Shown in pieces: positions 43,595 through 52,524 of a DNA stretch of 64,000 nt (positions within the stretch are counted from its first letter, which is position 1; every line of letters begins with the position of its first letter). A program made the translations under genes and the position numbers. Below the pieces are notes generated by a model. That model saw nothing but the letters and a program-made list of their open reading frames with translations. It made no database searches and was not told the origin of the DNA. Source of the stretch: JACCTU01 sp963848525 (lineage in GTDB: Bacteria; Actinomycetota; Thermoleophilia; Gaiellales; Gaiellaceae); assembly GCA_963848525.1 (NCBI GenBank), contig CAWKDZ010000005.1, positions 434,001 to 498,000 of the forward strand, given 5' to 3'.

Positions 43595-44560
43595 ATGCGT
43601 GCAGTTCGTTCTCGTTGTGGTGCGGCAGCCATCGCCGTTACCTCGGTCGTGCTCGCGGTTGCGGCCGCGGTTCTGACAGCGCGCCTGTTCGCCGGCACCT
43701 CGGTGCCGCTCTCGAACGGAGCCCCCAGCCTGCTCGCGGCAGCCGGGCTGCTCCTGCTCGTGGGCGCCGCCCTGAAGATTCTTGCGTGGCGACGTCTCTT
43801 CGCAGTGGGCGAGCGTCCTCACCCCCTCGCGCTCGTGTCCGCGAGCGCCGGCGCCTCGATCTTCGGATTCGTCCTTCCCGCGCGGGTCGGCGATCTTCTG
43901 CGCATCGCGATCGTTCGTCGCTATCCCAGCTGTCCCGCCGGCGTGCGGTCGCTCTGTCTCTCGCTCGTCATGCTCGGTCTGATCGACAGTGCCGCGCTCG
44001 CCCCCTTCGCGCTTGCGGCGGCAGCGCTTCCGGGCAGCGCGGTCGGGATGCGCGCAGGCTTGACACTCGTCGCGGTTGGCGGGATCGTCTCGGCGGCGTT
44101 CATCGTCGTGCTGCCGCGGCTGGCCTCGAGCAAGCTGTTCCTCCGCTATCGACTGGGACGCTGGCTGCGTCCGCGAACGAGCTCGCTCCGGTCCACGTTC
44201 GCGATTGCCGGGCTGCTGTCCGGTTGTTGGCTCGTTCGGATAGCCGCCGTGATGTTCCTGCTCGCCGCGCTCGGAGTCGGCGCTTCGTTCCCGCTCGCCG
44301 TCTTGTTCCTCTGCGCGGGCAAAGCGGCCGGAGCGTTGCCGGGCGGCCAGGCCGGCGCCGGTGGCGCGGTGCTGATCGCCTCAGGTGTCGGAGCAACGAG
44401 AGCGCTCGACGTCGCCGTCTCTGGTCAGGCGCTGGCAATCCTGTGTGGGCTCGCGATGGTGCTCTTTGCTGCGATCTGGCTGGTCACCGTGCGCTTGCTG
44501 GGCTCTGGGCGAATCGAGATCCGGACGCCGGCCGCCGTGACGCCCCCCGCGTCGGCCTGA
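43595..44560 (+). CDS. LPG-synthase-type (UPF0104) integral membrane protein
   Basis: This 321-residue membrane protein has about eight hydrophobic segments. It resembles the transmembrane half of lysylphosphatidylglycerol synthase (LPG_synthase_TM/UPF0104): ASAGASIFGFVLPARVGDLL (the conserved 'R-GD' motif), AALGVGASFPLAVLFLCAGK and the GALPGGQAGAGGAVLIASG loop. The start is ATG 43595; the upstream extension is Arg/Pro-rich and unlike membrane protein. Members without the soluble transferase domain are often lipid flippases or of unknown role. Confidence 0.85.
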   Translation: MRAVRSRCGAAAIAVTSVVLAVAAAVLTARLFAGTSVPLSNGAPSLLAAAGLLLLVGAALKILAWRRLFAVGERPHPLALVSASAGASIFGFVLPARVGDLLRIAIVRRYPSCPAGVRSLCLSLVMLGLIDSAALAPFALAAAALPGSAVGMRAGLTLVAVGGIVSAAFIVVLPRLASSKLFLRYRLGRWLRPRTSSLRSTFAIAGLLSGCWLVRIAAVMFLLAALGVGASFPLAVLFLCAGKAAGALPGGQAGAGGAVLIASGVGATRALDVAVSGQALAILCGLAMVLFAAIWLVTVRLLGSGRIEIRTPAAVTPPASA

Positions 44561-44598
44561 GCTCCGCGACCCGCGCGGCCCCGGCTACACGCTCCAAA

Positions 44599-45069
44599 TC
44601 ATGGCGGGGGCGCCGGCGGCCACTGCACGTCGCTCAACGGCCGCGTGAACGACTTGCCGGTCTCGCGCCAGCCGACGCGCTCGTAGAACGCGTGCGTGTC
44701 TGCGCGCCACGACGCCGACTCGAGCGACAGGCCCCAGCAGCCGGCGTCACGGGCGCGCTGCTCGGCCGCCTCGAGCAGCGCCCGGCCGACGCCGCGACCG
44801 CGCGCGGACTCGGCGACGACGAGGTCGGGAACCCACGCCTGCGGCGTCCCGAAGTTGAGCCGCTGCCTGAACTCGACGTCGACGAACCCGACGACGTCAC
44901 CGTTCTCCTCGGCGACGAGCGCGAGCGCGTCGTCCCGCGCGAGGTAGCGCTCGAACGCGTCACGGTGCTCGGGCTCGTCCGCGTCCTCGCGGACGTCCGG
45001 GCGGCCGAGCTCGGCGAGCAGGTCGGAGACGCGAGGCCAGTCGTCGCTGCGCGCCTCGCGGACGTCCAC
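44599..45069 (-). CDS. GNAT-family N-acetyltransferase
   Basis: This 156-residue protein has a clear GNAT core: MDVREARSDDWPRVSDLLAE, ALVAEENGDVVGFVDVEFRQ, the acetyl-CoA-binding VAESARGRGVGRALLEAAEQ and THAFYERVGWRETGKSF. The start is ATG 45069, nine bases from the stop of the upstream small gene, so the pair is probably co-transcribed. The substrate is unknown. Confidence 0.92.
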   Translation of the reverse strand: MDVREARSDDWPRVSDLLAELGRPDVREDADEPEHRDAFERYLARDDALALVAEENGDVVGFVDVEFRQRLNFGTPQAWVPDLVVAESARGRGVGRALLEAAEQRARDAGCWGLSLESASWRADTHAFYERVGWRETGKSFTRPLSDVQWPPAPPP

Positions 45070-45078
45070 GCTTCGACT

Positions 45079-45420
45079 CTAGAGCTCCGCGACCTCCGTG
45101 TGCCGCTCGCTGATGCACGCGTCGGCCCAGCGCTCGACGATCTCGAGCAGCCGGCCGCGCAGCTCCTCGCTCGCCTCGTCCAGCTCGACGCGCACGAGGT
45201 GGACGGTCGCCTCGACCTCGTCGGCGAACTCGTAGCGTCGCTCGGACACGATCGCGAACTCCGGAACGCGTGCGTGGAGCTCGCGCGCGAGCTCCTCGAC
45301 CTCCGCCGCGGTCGCGTCGCGACCGGCGAAGACGCCGAAGTTGATCCGGATCTCGACGCCGGGCGGGTCGAGCCGGTCCGCGATGAAGGCGACAGACGGG
45401 GCTTCCATGGGTCCGGCCAT
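45079..45420 (-). CDS. Hypothetical acidic protein
   Basis: I do not recognise this 113-residue protein. It is rich in Glu/Arg with predicted alternating strands and helices (VEIRINFGVFAGRDATAAEV, EATVHLVRVELDEASEELRG) and ends RWADACISERHTEVAEL. There is no signal or membrane segment. It lies 19 bp from the ABC-2 permease stop and nine bases before the GNAT gene on the same strand. The start is at ATG 45420, with an alternative ATG at 45408. Confidence 0.65.
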   Translation of the reverse strand: MAGPMEAPSVAFIADRLDPPGVEIRINFGVFAGRDATAAEVEELARELHARVPEFAIVSERRYEFADEVEATVHLVRVELDEASEELRGRLLEIVERWADACISERHTEVAEL

Positions 45421-45439
45421 ACCCCCGGCGTATCCGCCT

Positions 45440-46186
45440 CTAACGCTCGCGTGGCTCCCAGCCGAACCAGCGGGCCGCGATCACCAGGCCCGCCACGCCC
45501 CAGGCGACGAGGACGAGCACGGCCCGGGGCTGCTCCCACATCGGCTCCCCGCGGTAGACGGCCCCTTCGACGAGGTCGATCAGGTACGTCAGCGGCAGCA
45601 CGTCTGCGACCGCTTGGAGAAAGGCGGGAAAGTCGCGGGTCGGCCCGAACCCGCCGGCGAGGAACGTCATCGGCAGGACGACGACGTTGACGACTGCGGA
45701 CGCGCCCTCCGCCGAGCGGATCAAGGCGGCGGCCCCGAAGCCCATCCCGGCGAAGCAGATCGCGCCGAGCGCGAACGAGAGCAGCAGCGACGGCCACTCC
45801 GCCGGAAAGCTCCAGCCGTAGAGCAGTCGGCCGAGCGCCATGATCGCCGCGGCCTGGAGCGCGAACACGAGCAGGGTCGAGCAGAGCGTCGCGCCGAGGT
45901 ACGTCGCGGCGGGCAGCGGCGTCGCGCGGATGCGCTTGAGGATCCCGAGCTCGCGCCGGACCACGAGCATGATCGCGAGGCCGCCGAACGTGGTGTTCGC
46001 GACGCCGTAGGCGATCAGCGCGGGGACGAGGTAGTCGGCGTACGGCCGGCCCCGGTACTCGCCGTCGTACACGGTCGAGAGGAGCAGGAAGAGGAGCACG
46101 GGGAAGAGGAAGACGAAGACGGCGCTCTCGCGACCGCGCCAGAAGACGAGCTGGTCCGCACGCACCTGGTGCACGAACGTGCTCAC
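45440..46186 (-). CDS. ABC-2 type transporter permease
   Basis: This 248-residue six-helix export permease has VSTFVHQVRADQLVFWRGRE, GLAIMLVVRRELGILKRIRA TPLPAATYLGA and VLPMTFLAGGFGPTRDFPAF, typical of ABC-2 membrane proteins. The start is GTG 46186, overlapping the ATPase stop as GTGA. It forms a two-gene exporter with 46183-47028. The substrate is unknown. Confidence 0.92.
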   Translation of the reverse strand: MSTFVHQVRADQLVFWRGRESAVFVFLFPVLLFLLLSTVYDGEYRGRPYADYLVPALIAYGVANTTFGGLAIMLVVRRELGILKRIRATPLPAATYLGATLCSTLLVFALQAAAIMALGRLLYGWSFPAEWPSLLLSFALGAICFAGMGFGAAALIRSAEGASAVVNVVVLPMTFLAGGFGPTRDFPAFLQAVADVLPLTYLIDLVEGAVYRGEPMWEQPRAVLVLVAWGVAGLVIAARWFGWEPRER

Positions 46187-47028
46187 GGCGCGTCCTCCTC
46201 GAGCAGCTCGAGGTAGACGTCCTCGAGCGAGCTCCGGCGCACCTCGAGCTCGAGGAGCTCGCGACCGTCGGCCACCGCACGCGAGGTCAGCTCGTGCAGC
46301 AGTCGCGTCGGCTCGTCGGTGCTGAGCACGTGCACCTCGCCGTTCTCGCGGTAGCGGATCTCGGTCTTCGCCGACCCCGTCAGCTCGCCGGGCGTTCCCT
46401 CCGACACGATCACGCCGTCGCGCAGGACGGCGACGCGATCGGCGAGCCGCTGTGCTTCGTCGAGGTAGTGCGTCGTCAGCAGGATCGTCTTGCCGAGCGC
46501 GCGCAGCCCGCGGACCATCTCCCACGCGTTGCGTCGGGCCTGCGGGTCGAAGCCCGTCGTCGGCTCGTCGAGGAAGACGAGGTCGGGGTCGCCGACGAGC
46601 GCGAGCCCGAGGTCGAGGCGGCGCTTCTGCCCACCGGAGAGCGTCTTCACGCGGGCGTCGCGCTTCGCGTCGAGACCGACGAGGTCGATCACCTCGTCCA
46701 CGGGTCGCGACTGTCGGTAGTAGCCCGCATAGACGCGCAGCGTCTCCGCGACGGTCAGGTTCGGCCAGGTCTCGGAGTGCTGGAGGACGACGCCGATGCG
46801 CTCGCGCAGCTCGCGGTCGCGCCGCTGCGGGTCGAGGCCGAGTACCGTCACCTCGCCGGCGTCGCGGCGCCGATAACCCTCGAGGATCTCGATCGTCGTC
46901 GTCTTCCCCGCGCCGTTCGGGCCGAGCAGGCAGAAGACTTCGCCCTCGGCGATCGAGAACGTGATCCCGCGCACGGCCTCGTGCTCGCCGTACGCCTTGC
47001 GCAGGCCGCGGACGTCGACGGCCGGCAC
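46183..47028 (-). CDS. ABC-2 exporter ATP-binding protein
   Basis: This 281-residue ATPase has Walker A GPNGAGKTT, signature LSGGQKRRLDLGLALVGD, Walker B LVFLDEPTTGFD and the switch His in ILLTTHYLDEAQ. The C-terminal domain ends LEVRRSSLEDVYLELLEEDA, typical of DrrA-like subunits. The start is GTG 47028, sharing one base with the TAG stop of the upstream SixA-like gene. The three genes form a tight cluster. Confidence 0.93.
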   Translation of the reverse strand: MPAVDVRGLRKAYGEHEAVRGITFSIAEGEVFCLLGPNGAGKTTTIEILEGYRRRDAGEVTVLGLDPQRRDRELRERIGVVLQHSETWPNLTVAETLRVYAGYYRQSRPVDEVIDLVGLDAKRDARVKTLSGGQKRRLDLGLALVGDPDLVFLDEPTTGFDPQARRNAWEMVRGLRALGKTILLTTHYLDEAQRLADRVAVLRDGVIVSEGTPGELTGSAKTEIRYRENGEVHVLSTDEPTRLLHELTSRAVADGRELLELEVRRSSLEDVYLELLEEDAP

Positions 47029-47432
47029 TACACGTCGACCGCGAAGACGCCGCCGGGCGGGAACCGCGGCTCGGGCCCGCCGCTGAGCGCGGCCGCCGCG
47101 AGTCCGCAGTCCGGCTGGTGACCGACCACGACGACCGTCTCGCCCCGGCCGGCCGCAGCAGTCCGGACGTCGTTCGCCTCCGCGCCGGGCGCGAGCCGCT
47201 CGTCCGCCTCAGGCTCGACTCCGGTCGCGCGCCCGATCTCCGCTCCGGTCTCGCGGGCGCGCAGCAGCGGGCTCGTCAGGATCGCGTCCGGGCGGACGCC
47301 GTCGGCGGCGAGCTGCTTCCCGAGCGCGCGCGCCTGCTCGCGCCCTGCCTCGGTCAGCGGGCGCAGCTCGTCCGGCTGACCCTGCGCGGCCTCGGCGTGG
47401 CGGACGATGAACACGCGCACGGGCGCAAGCAT
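47028..47432 (-). CDS. sixA: SixA-type phosphohistidine phosphatase
   Basis: This 134-residue histidine-phosphatase-superfamily protein has the RHG-like motif VFIVRHAEAAQ, PLTEAGREQARALGKQLAAD, ILTSPLLRARETGAEIGRAT and the second catalytic His in VVVVGHQPDCGLAAAAL. This short length and LTSPLLRARET are typical of SixA rather than phosphoglycerate mutase. The start is ATG 47432 or GTG 47420. It is coupled to the ABC exporter by a one-base overlap. Confidence 0.88.
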   Translation of the reverse strand: MLAPVRVFIVRHAEAAQGQPDELRPLTEAGREQARALGKQLAADGVRPDAILTSPLLRARETGAEIGRATGVEPEADERLAPGAEANDVRTAAAGRGETVVVVGHQPDCGLAAAALSGGPEPRFPPGGVFAVDV

Positions 47433-47472
47433 ACGGCGGTGCTGTCCGGGCGCCGTCGTAGGGTCCCGCGCC

Positions 47473-48071
<599 letters not shown>

Positions 48072-48075
<4 letters not shown>

Positions 48076-48941
48076 GTCGAGACTCGTTCGAGGAACGGCC
48101 TGACGGCAGCGCCAAACGCCACGGGATTCTCCATGAACGCGAAATGGCTCTCGCCCGGGATGACTACGAGCTCAGCGTCGGGAATCGTCGCGGCGATGAA
48201 CCGTGACGACTCGATCGGGATCGGGTCCAACTCTGAGTGAACGACCAGCGTGGGGCATGAGATCGCGCGAAGCTTCTCGACAGGAGCGTGGTCGCGGAAG
48301 TCACTCATGATCCGGCCCCCGGCCTCGATGATGTTGGCGGCGGTGATCGGCGTGAACGCAAAGTCGGCGTTGAGCGCGTTCGCGCGATCGCGGAAGAAGG
48401 GGCCGTAGCGCAGCCGGAAATACCGCTCGAGTGTCGCCGAGTCTCGTGCCTCGTACTCGGCCGACGCCTCGATTCGCTTCATCTCGTCGACATCGGCAGG
48501 TGGACGCCGCGAAGCCATCTCCTGGCCGAACCGCTCCATCAACTCGGGCACGAGGGGCGGACCGGGGTTCGCGAGCACGAGTGCTCGGACGTGGTCCGTC
48601 CGCGTCGCCGCAGACAAGGCCACCATGTAAGCCGCCAGCGAGTGGCCGATGAGCATTGGCTGTTCGAGGGCGAGCGTCGCCGTGAGCGCGCCCAGGTCGG
48701 AGAGCGTCCCGGCTGTCGAGACGCGGTCTGGGTTCCCGAGCGGGCTAGCGCCGCTGCCCCGCTCGTCGTAGTAGACGAGCTCACAGACGTCGGCGAGCCC
48801 GTCGAAGCCGGCGCGCATGTGGGCGTACCCCATCCGCGGCCCGCCGGGCAGCACGACCAACGGGGTTCCTTTGCCGACCCGAAGGTACGCCAGGTCGACA
48901 TCCCCTGCACTCACCGTCCCCGAGTGGCCGCTCGCGTTCAT
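48072..48941 (-). CDS. Alpha/beta-fold hydrolase
   Basis: This 289-residue hydrolase resembles proline-iminopeptidase/haloalkane-type enzymes: oxyanion HGGP-like LVVLPGGPRMGYAHMRAG, YYDERGSGASPLGNPDR and the nucleophile elbow LIGHSLAAYMV. The late acid lies in LVVHSELDPIPI and the His in IPGESHFAFMENP. The elbow reads GHSLA rather than the canonical GxSxG. The substrate is unknown. The start is ATG 48941, followed by a convergent overlap with tdk. Confidence 0.9.
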
Positions 48942-48948
48942 GCGACGT

Positions 48949-50076
48949 TCAGCGTCTCAGAACGAACCACTCGCGTCCATACGACCGGCCGTCGCCTCCC
49001 TTGTAGACGAGCCGCGCGCGCAGAGAGCCGCGTGAGCGCAGCAACGTCTGCACCTGTCGCCCGAAGGTGAGCACTGCCCAGGGTTTCTCCGCGCTGACCG
49101 CGACTTTCGTGCGAGCGACCGTCGTGATCCTCGATCCGACCCTCGCCTCGAGCCGGAATGTGCACTTGCTGCAGAGCGGAATTGACCGCGGCCACTCCTC
49201 GAAGATTTGCTCGCAACCGGAGACGACGTCGCCCTGCTCCGGCTCGAACCAGTCGGTGCCCGCACCGCATTTGATCGTGCTGGGCGCGGTGATCGTGAAG
49301 AGACCGTCGAGCGAGTAGATCTCGTCGTCGCCCGCGCCGGCGTCGGCGACGTCCCTGCCGTTAAACGCGCGGATGACGTCGTCGCCCGCCCCGGCGTCGA
49401 GCGCGTCGTCGTTGGTCCCGCCGTCGAGCATGTCGCTCCCGAGCTCTCCGGCGAGCCTGTCGTTGCCGGCGCCGCCGTCGAGCAGGTCGTCGCCGGGACC
49501 ACCGTCGAGCCGGTCGACACCGCCGTCGCCGGTCAGCACGTCGTGTCCGTCGCCGCCGGTGACCGTATCGTTGCCCACGTCGTCCGGCACGGGCTGGACG
49601 CCGTCCAGCGACCAGCTCCCACCGCCGTAGAGGCCGTCGGAAGCCGCGTTGCCGGTCAGCACGTCGTTTCCGGGGCCGCCGGAAGCGACCACGCCCAGCG
49701 GCGTCTCGAGACGGCGACCGTTGCGGACGACGGAGACCGTCCGCGGCGAGGCGGCAGTCGCGACCGTCAACCGGTCGTCGCCGTCGCCGAGCTCGACCTC
49801 GAGCTCGGGCCAGGCGCAGGCGACCACGGTAGGCGTCCGCGGCGTGCACCCGTGGCGCGCGAACGTGGTCGGGCCGGGCGCCCTGATCCCGGCCGCGTCC
49901 TCGATCACATAGACGGCAGCCCCGGCGTCGTAGGCAATCGTGACGTGGTTCTGCTCACCCTGGAGCGCGACCAGCTGATGTTCCGTCCCGAGCACGATCG
50001 ACGCGCCCGCGGGTGCAGCGGCGCCGAGCGTTAGTGCAGCAAGAAGGAACACAAGCGTCGCGAGCTTGCTCGGCAA
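48949..50076 (-). CDS. Secreted RTX (hemolysin-type) calcium-binding protein
   Basis: This 375-residue exported protein has an N-terminal signal (LVFLLAALTLGAAAPAGAS), a beta-rich region (VTIAYDAGAAVYVIEDAAGI) and RTX nonapeptides (TVTGGDGHDVLTGDGGVDRL, LDGGPGDDLLDGGAGNDRLA). The C-terminal domain contains CGAGTDWFEPEQGDVVSGCE and several cysteines. TTG 50076 with GAGAGGTCAGC upstream is chosen because it places the signal at the very N-terminus. It is unlike the three-module protein at 19861-22494 outside the RTX repeats. Confidence 0.85.
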   Translation of the reverse strand: MPSKLATLVFLLAALTLGAAAPAGASIVLGTEHQLVALQGEQNHVTIAYDAGAAVYVIEDAAGIRAPGPTTFARHGCTPRTPTVVACAWPELEVELGDGDDRLTVATAASPRTVSVVRNGRRLETPLGVVASGGPGNDVLTGNAASDGLYGGGSWSLDGVQPVPDDVGNDTVTGGDGHDVLTGDGGVDRLDGGPGDDLLDGGAGNDRLAGELGSDMLDGGTNDDALDAGAGDDVIRAFNGRDVADAGAGDDEIYSLDGLFTITAPSTIKCGAGTDWFEPEQGDVVSGCEQIFEEWPRSIPLCSKCTFRLEARVGSRITTVARTKVAVSAEKPWAVLTFGRQVQTLLRSRGSLRARLVYKGGDGRSYGREWFVLRR

Positions 50077-50187
50077 AGCTGACCTCTCTCTCGAAGAGAG
50101 ACGGCAAGCCGCAGCCGGCGCGTCTCGCTGATCCGGAGACGCATCGATAGCAGCGGTGCGACCGCGACACAAGACTAGAGTTCGAGC

Positions 50188-51033
50188 GTGCCGGCGTTCC
50201 GCTACGTCCTCGCGGACGTCTTCACCGACGAGGCGCTCGCCGGTAACCAGCTCGCCGTGTTCACGGACGCGCGCGACCTTCCTGAAGACACGCTTCAGCC
50301 GCTCGCCCGGGAGCTCAATCTCTCCGAGACGGTTTACGTCTACCCGCCCGAGCAGGGCGGGCACGCGAAGATCCGGATCTTCACGCCGAAGTACGAGCTT
50401 CCCTTCGCGGGCCACCCGACCTTAGGAACGGCGTTCGTGCTCGGGCAGCCACTTCAGCTCGGCGAGATCCGGCTCGAGACCGGCGCCGGCGTCGTGACGG
50501 TGCGGCTCGAGCGCGAAGGGCCGAAGATCGTCTTCGGGCGGATGGAGCAGCCGCTGCCGACGTGGCAGCCGTTCGACCAAGTCGACGCGCTGCTCGGCGC
50601 GGTCGGCGTCGAGCGCTCGGAGCTCCCGGTCGAGGTCTACGACAACGGGATGACGAACGTCTACGTGGGGCTCTCGTCCGAGGAAGCTGTCGCGGCAGTC
50701 CAGCCTGACCTCGCCGCGCTCGTGCGGCTCGCCGCGATCCTCGGCGTCAACTGCTTCGCAGGCGAAGGCCCCCGCTGGAAGACGCGGATGTTCGCCCCCG
50801 GCGGGGGAGTCCCCGAAGACCCGGCGACGGGCTCGGCCGCCGGACCGCTCGCCGTGCATCTCGCACGCCACGGCCGCATCGGCTGGGGCGAGGAGATCGA
50901 GATCTCGCAGGGAGCCGAGATCGGCCGGGCGTCGAAGCTCTACGCGCGTGTGGACGGGTCGCCCGAGGCGCTCGAGCGCGTCGAGGTCGGCGGCGCCGCC
51001 GTCGTCGTCGCGCGCGGCGAGTTCCGCCTCTGA
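50188..51033 (+). CDS. PhzF-family isomerase/epimerase-like protein
   Basis: This 281-residue two-lobed protein resembles phenazine-biosynthesis PhzF and the diaminopimelate-epimerase fold. Features are YVLADVFTDEALAGNQLAVF, LARELNLSETVYV (catalytic Glu position), RIFTPKYELPFAGHPTLGTA, and the second lobe with GGGVPEDPATGSAAGPLAVH. No phenazine genes are nearby, so the function is unassigned. The start is GTG 50188. Its last 94 bp overlap the 3' end of the convergent PfkB kinase gene. Confidence 0.9.
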   Translation: MPAFRYVLADVFTDEALAGNQLAVFTDARDLPEDTLQPLARELNLSETVYVYPPEQGGHAKIRIFTPKYELPFAGHPTLGTAFVLGQPLQLGEIRLETGAGVVTVRLEREGPKIVFGRMEQPLPTWQPFDQVDALLGAVGVERSELPVEVYDNGMTNVYVGLSSEEAVAAVQPDLAALVRLAAILGVNCFAGEGPRWKTRMFAPGGGVPEDPATGSAAGPLAVHLARHGRIGWGEEIEISQGAEIGRASKLYARVDGSPEALERVEVGGAAVVVARGEFRL

Positions 51034-51827
51034 CGCTTCCGGTTCTCGAGCAGTTCCGCGACGAGCGCCGTCGCGCGGCGCGCTGAGGCGACGGGCGTGA
51101 GGCCGTCGCTGCGGGCGGCCAGGTAGCCGACGGCGAACGCGTCGCCGCACCCGGTCAGCTCGACGTCGCGGATCGGGTGGCACGGAACCGGGGTGGAGGT
51201 GCCGCCTGTGTACACGATCGACCCCTGTGACCCGAGCGTCACGACCACCTCCGGCACGCCGAGCCCGAAGACCGCCGCCTCGCCGAGGTCGGGCAGGATC
51301 ACCGCCGCCTCCTCCTCCGCGAGCTTGAGGAAAGCGAGGTGCGTGAGCACGGCGGGGTCGTACGAGGCGTCGAGCCGCACCGGCCCGACCTCCGCCGCGC
51401 GGACGAGACCCTGGCCGTCGTACGAGACTCGTCGATCACGCGCGAGCTCCCCGAGCGTCTCCGCAGGGAAGTCGCTGCGCGCGATCGGCGCGACGTGCAC
51501 CCAGCGCGCGTCGACGTCGGCCACGTCCTCAGGCCGCCAGGGGTCGCCGATCGCGAGGAGCGAGGTGCGCCGCGACTCGCCGTCGTAGTCGAGGCCGCAC
51601 GACGCGGTCGTCCCGCCGTCGACGATCGTGACGGGCAGGCCGAGCGCCGCGAGCGCGGGGACGACCACGGAACGATCGACCGACGCGCACTTGGCGAAGA
51701 TCCGCGAGGGACGCTCGAGCAGCCGGAGGCCGTGCCCGCAGTGGTACGGGCCGCCGCCCAGGCGCGGTGAGCCGCCGTCGATCACGTCGATGACCGCGTT
51801 GCCGCAGACGGCGAGTGGCGCGCGCAC
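50940..51827 (-). CDS. PfkB-family carbohydrate kinase
   Basis: This 295-residue ribokinase-like protein has LAVCGNAVIDVIDGGSPRLG GGPYHCG, FLKLAEEEAAVILP, VVVTLGSQGSIVYTGG and the anion-hole/catalytic motif ELTGCGDAFAVGYLAA. The family core ends about LVAELLENR. The last ~30 residues are low-complexity Thr/Ser/Arg and lie antisense inside the PhzF gene, so a stop codon may have been lost. The sugar or nucleoside substrate is unknown. Confidence 0.85.
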   Translation of the reverse strand: MRAPLAVCGNAVIDVIDGGSPRLGGGPYHCGHGLRLLERPSRIFAKCASVDRSVVVPALAALGLPVTIVDGGTTASCGLDYDGESRRTSLLAIGDPWRPEDVADVDARWVHVAPIARSDFPAETLGELARDRRVSYDGQGLVRAAEVGPVRLDASYDPAVLTHLAFLKLAEEEAAVILPDLGEAAVFGLGVPEVVVTLGSQGSIVYTGGTSTPVPCHPIRDVELTGCGDAFAVGYLAARSDGLTPVASARRATALVAELLENRKRQRRNSPRATTTAAPPTSTRSSASGDPSTRA

Positions 51828-51836
51828 GCGCGGACC

Positions 51837-52499
51837 TTATGCGGCGATCGCTATGCGCAGGGCGAGCTCGCGCGAGATCGCGTGCTCGCGGCCGCGTGCC
51901 CGGACCGTCACAGGCCCGTCGAAGGGCGCGGCGGAGCGGAGCTCGACCTGCTCGCCGGGCACGAGGCCGAGCTCGTCGAGGTAGCGGAGCAGGTCGGAGT
52001 CGGAGTCGGGGACCCGGCGGACCGTGGCGTGCTCACCGGGCGCGAGGTCGGCGACGGAGCGCGCGTCGGCGTCCGCAAGCTCGAGCTTGGCGCTCGGAAT
52101 CGGGTCGCCGTGCGGGTCGTGCGTCGGGAACCCGAGCGACTGGTCGATCGCCGCCTCGAGCTCCTCCGAGAGCGCGTGCTCGAGCCGGTCGGCCTCGGCA
52201 TGAACCGCGTCGATCGAGAGCCCGAGCGACTGCGAGAGGTACTGCTCGAGCAGCCGGTGGTGCCGGATCATCTCGATCGCGACCCGCTCGCCCGAGGGCG
52301 TGAGCCGGGCGCCGCGGTACGGCTCGTGCTCGACGAGGCCGTGCTGGGCGAGCTTCTTCAGCATCGCCGTGGCGGAGGCCGGCGCGACGCCCATGCGCTC
52401 CGCCAGGCCCGAGGTCGAGGCCCGGCCGTCGGCCTGGAGCTTGTACAGCTCCTTGAGGTAGTCCTGGACGGACTGGGAGAGTTTTGCGGTCGCGTTCAA
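51837..52499 (-). CDS. DtxR/IdeR-family metal-dependent repressor
   Basis: This 220-residue regulator has an N-terminal winged helix (VQDYLKELYKLQADGRASTS, RMGVAPASATAMLKKLAQHG), a dimerisation/metal domain (IRHHRLLEQYLSQSLGLSID, HAEADRLEHALSEELE with His/Glu ligands) and a C-terminal SH3/FeoA-like domain (LAPGEHATVRRVPD, LVPGEQVELRSAAPFDG). TTG 52499 is the best start. Further upstream the frame runs across the palindrome and into the divergent oxidase gene. It probably represses the oxidase-ZIP operon and itself when loaded with Fe2+ or Mn2+. Confidence 0.93.
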   Translation of the reverse strand: MNATAKLSQSVQDYLKELYKLQADGRASTSGLAERMGVAPASATAMLKKLAQHGLVEHEPYRGARLTPSGERVAIEMIRHHRLLEQYLSQSLGLSIDAVHAEADRLEHALSEELEAAIDQSLGFPTHDPHGDPIPSAKLELADADARSVADLAPGEHATVRRVPDSDSDLLRYLDELGLVPGEQVELRSAAPFDGPVTVRARGREHAISRELALRIAIAA

Positions 52500-52504
52500 G
52501 TGCT

Positions 52505-52524
52505 GTCTAATATACAGTTTAGAC
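52505..52524. promoter_or_regulatory. Palindromic operator GTCTAA-N8-TTAGAC between divergent genes
   Basis: A perfect six-base inverted repeat with an eight-base AT-rich centre fills almost the entire 25-bp gap between the DtxR-type gene and the multicopper oxidase. It ends directly at the oxidase GTG. The size and spacing resemble DtxR/IdeR boxes, although the sequence differs from the canonical one. TATA-rich central bases could also be -10 elements. Both transcripts would be nearly leaderless. Confidence 0.75.
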
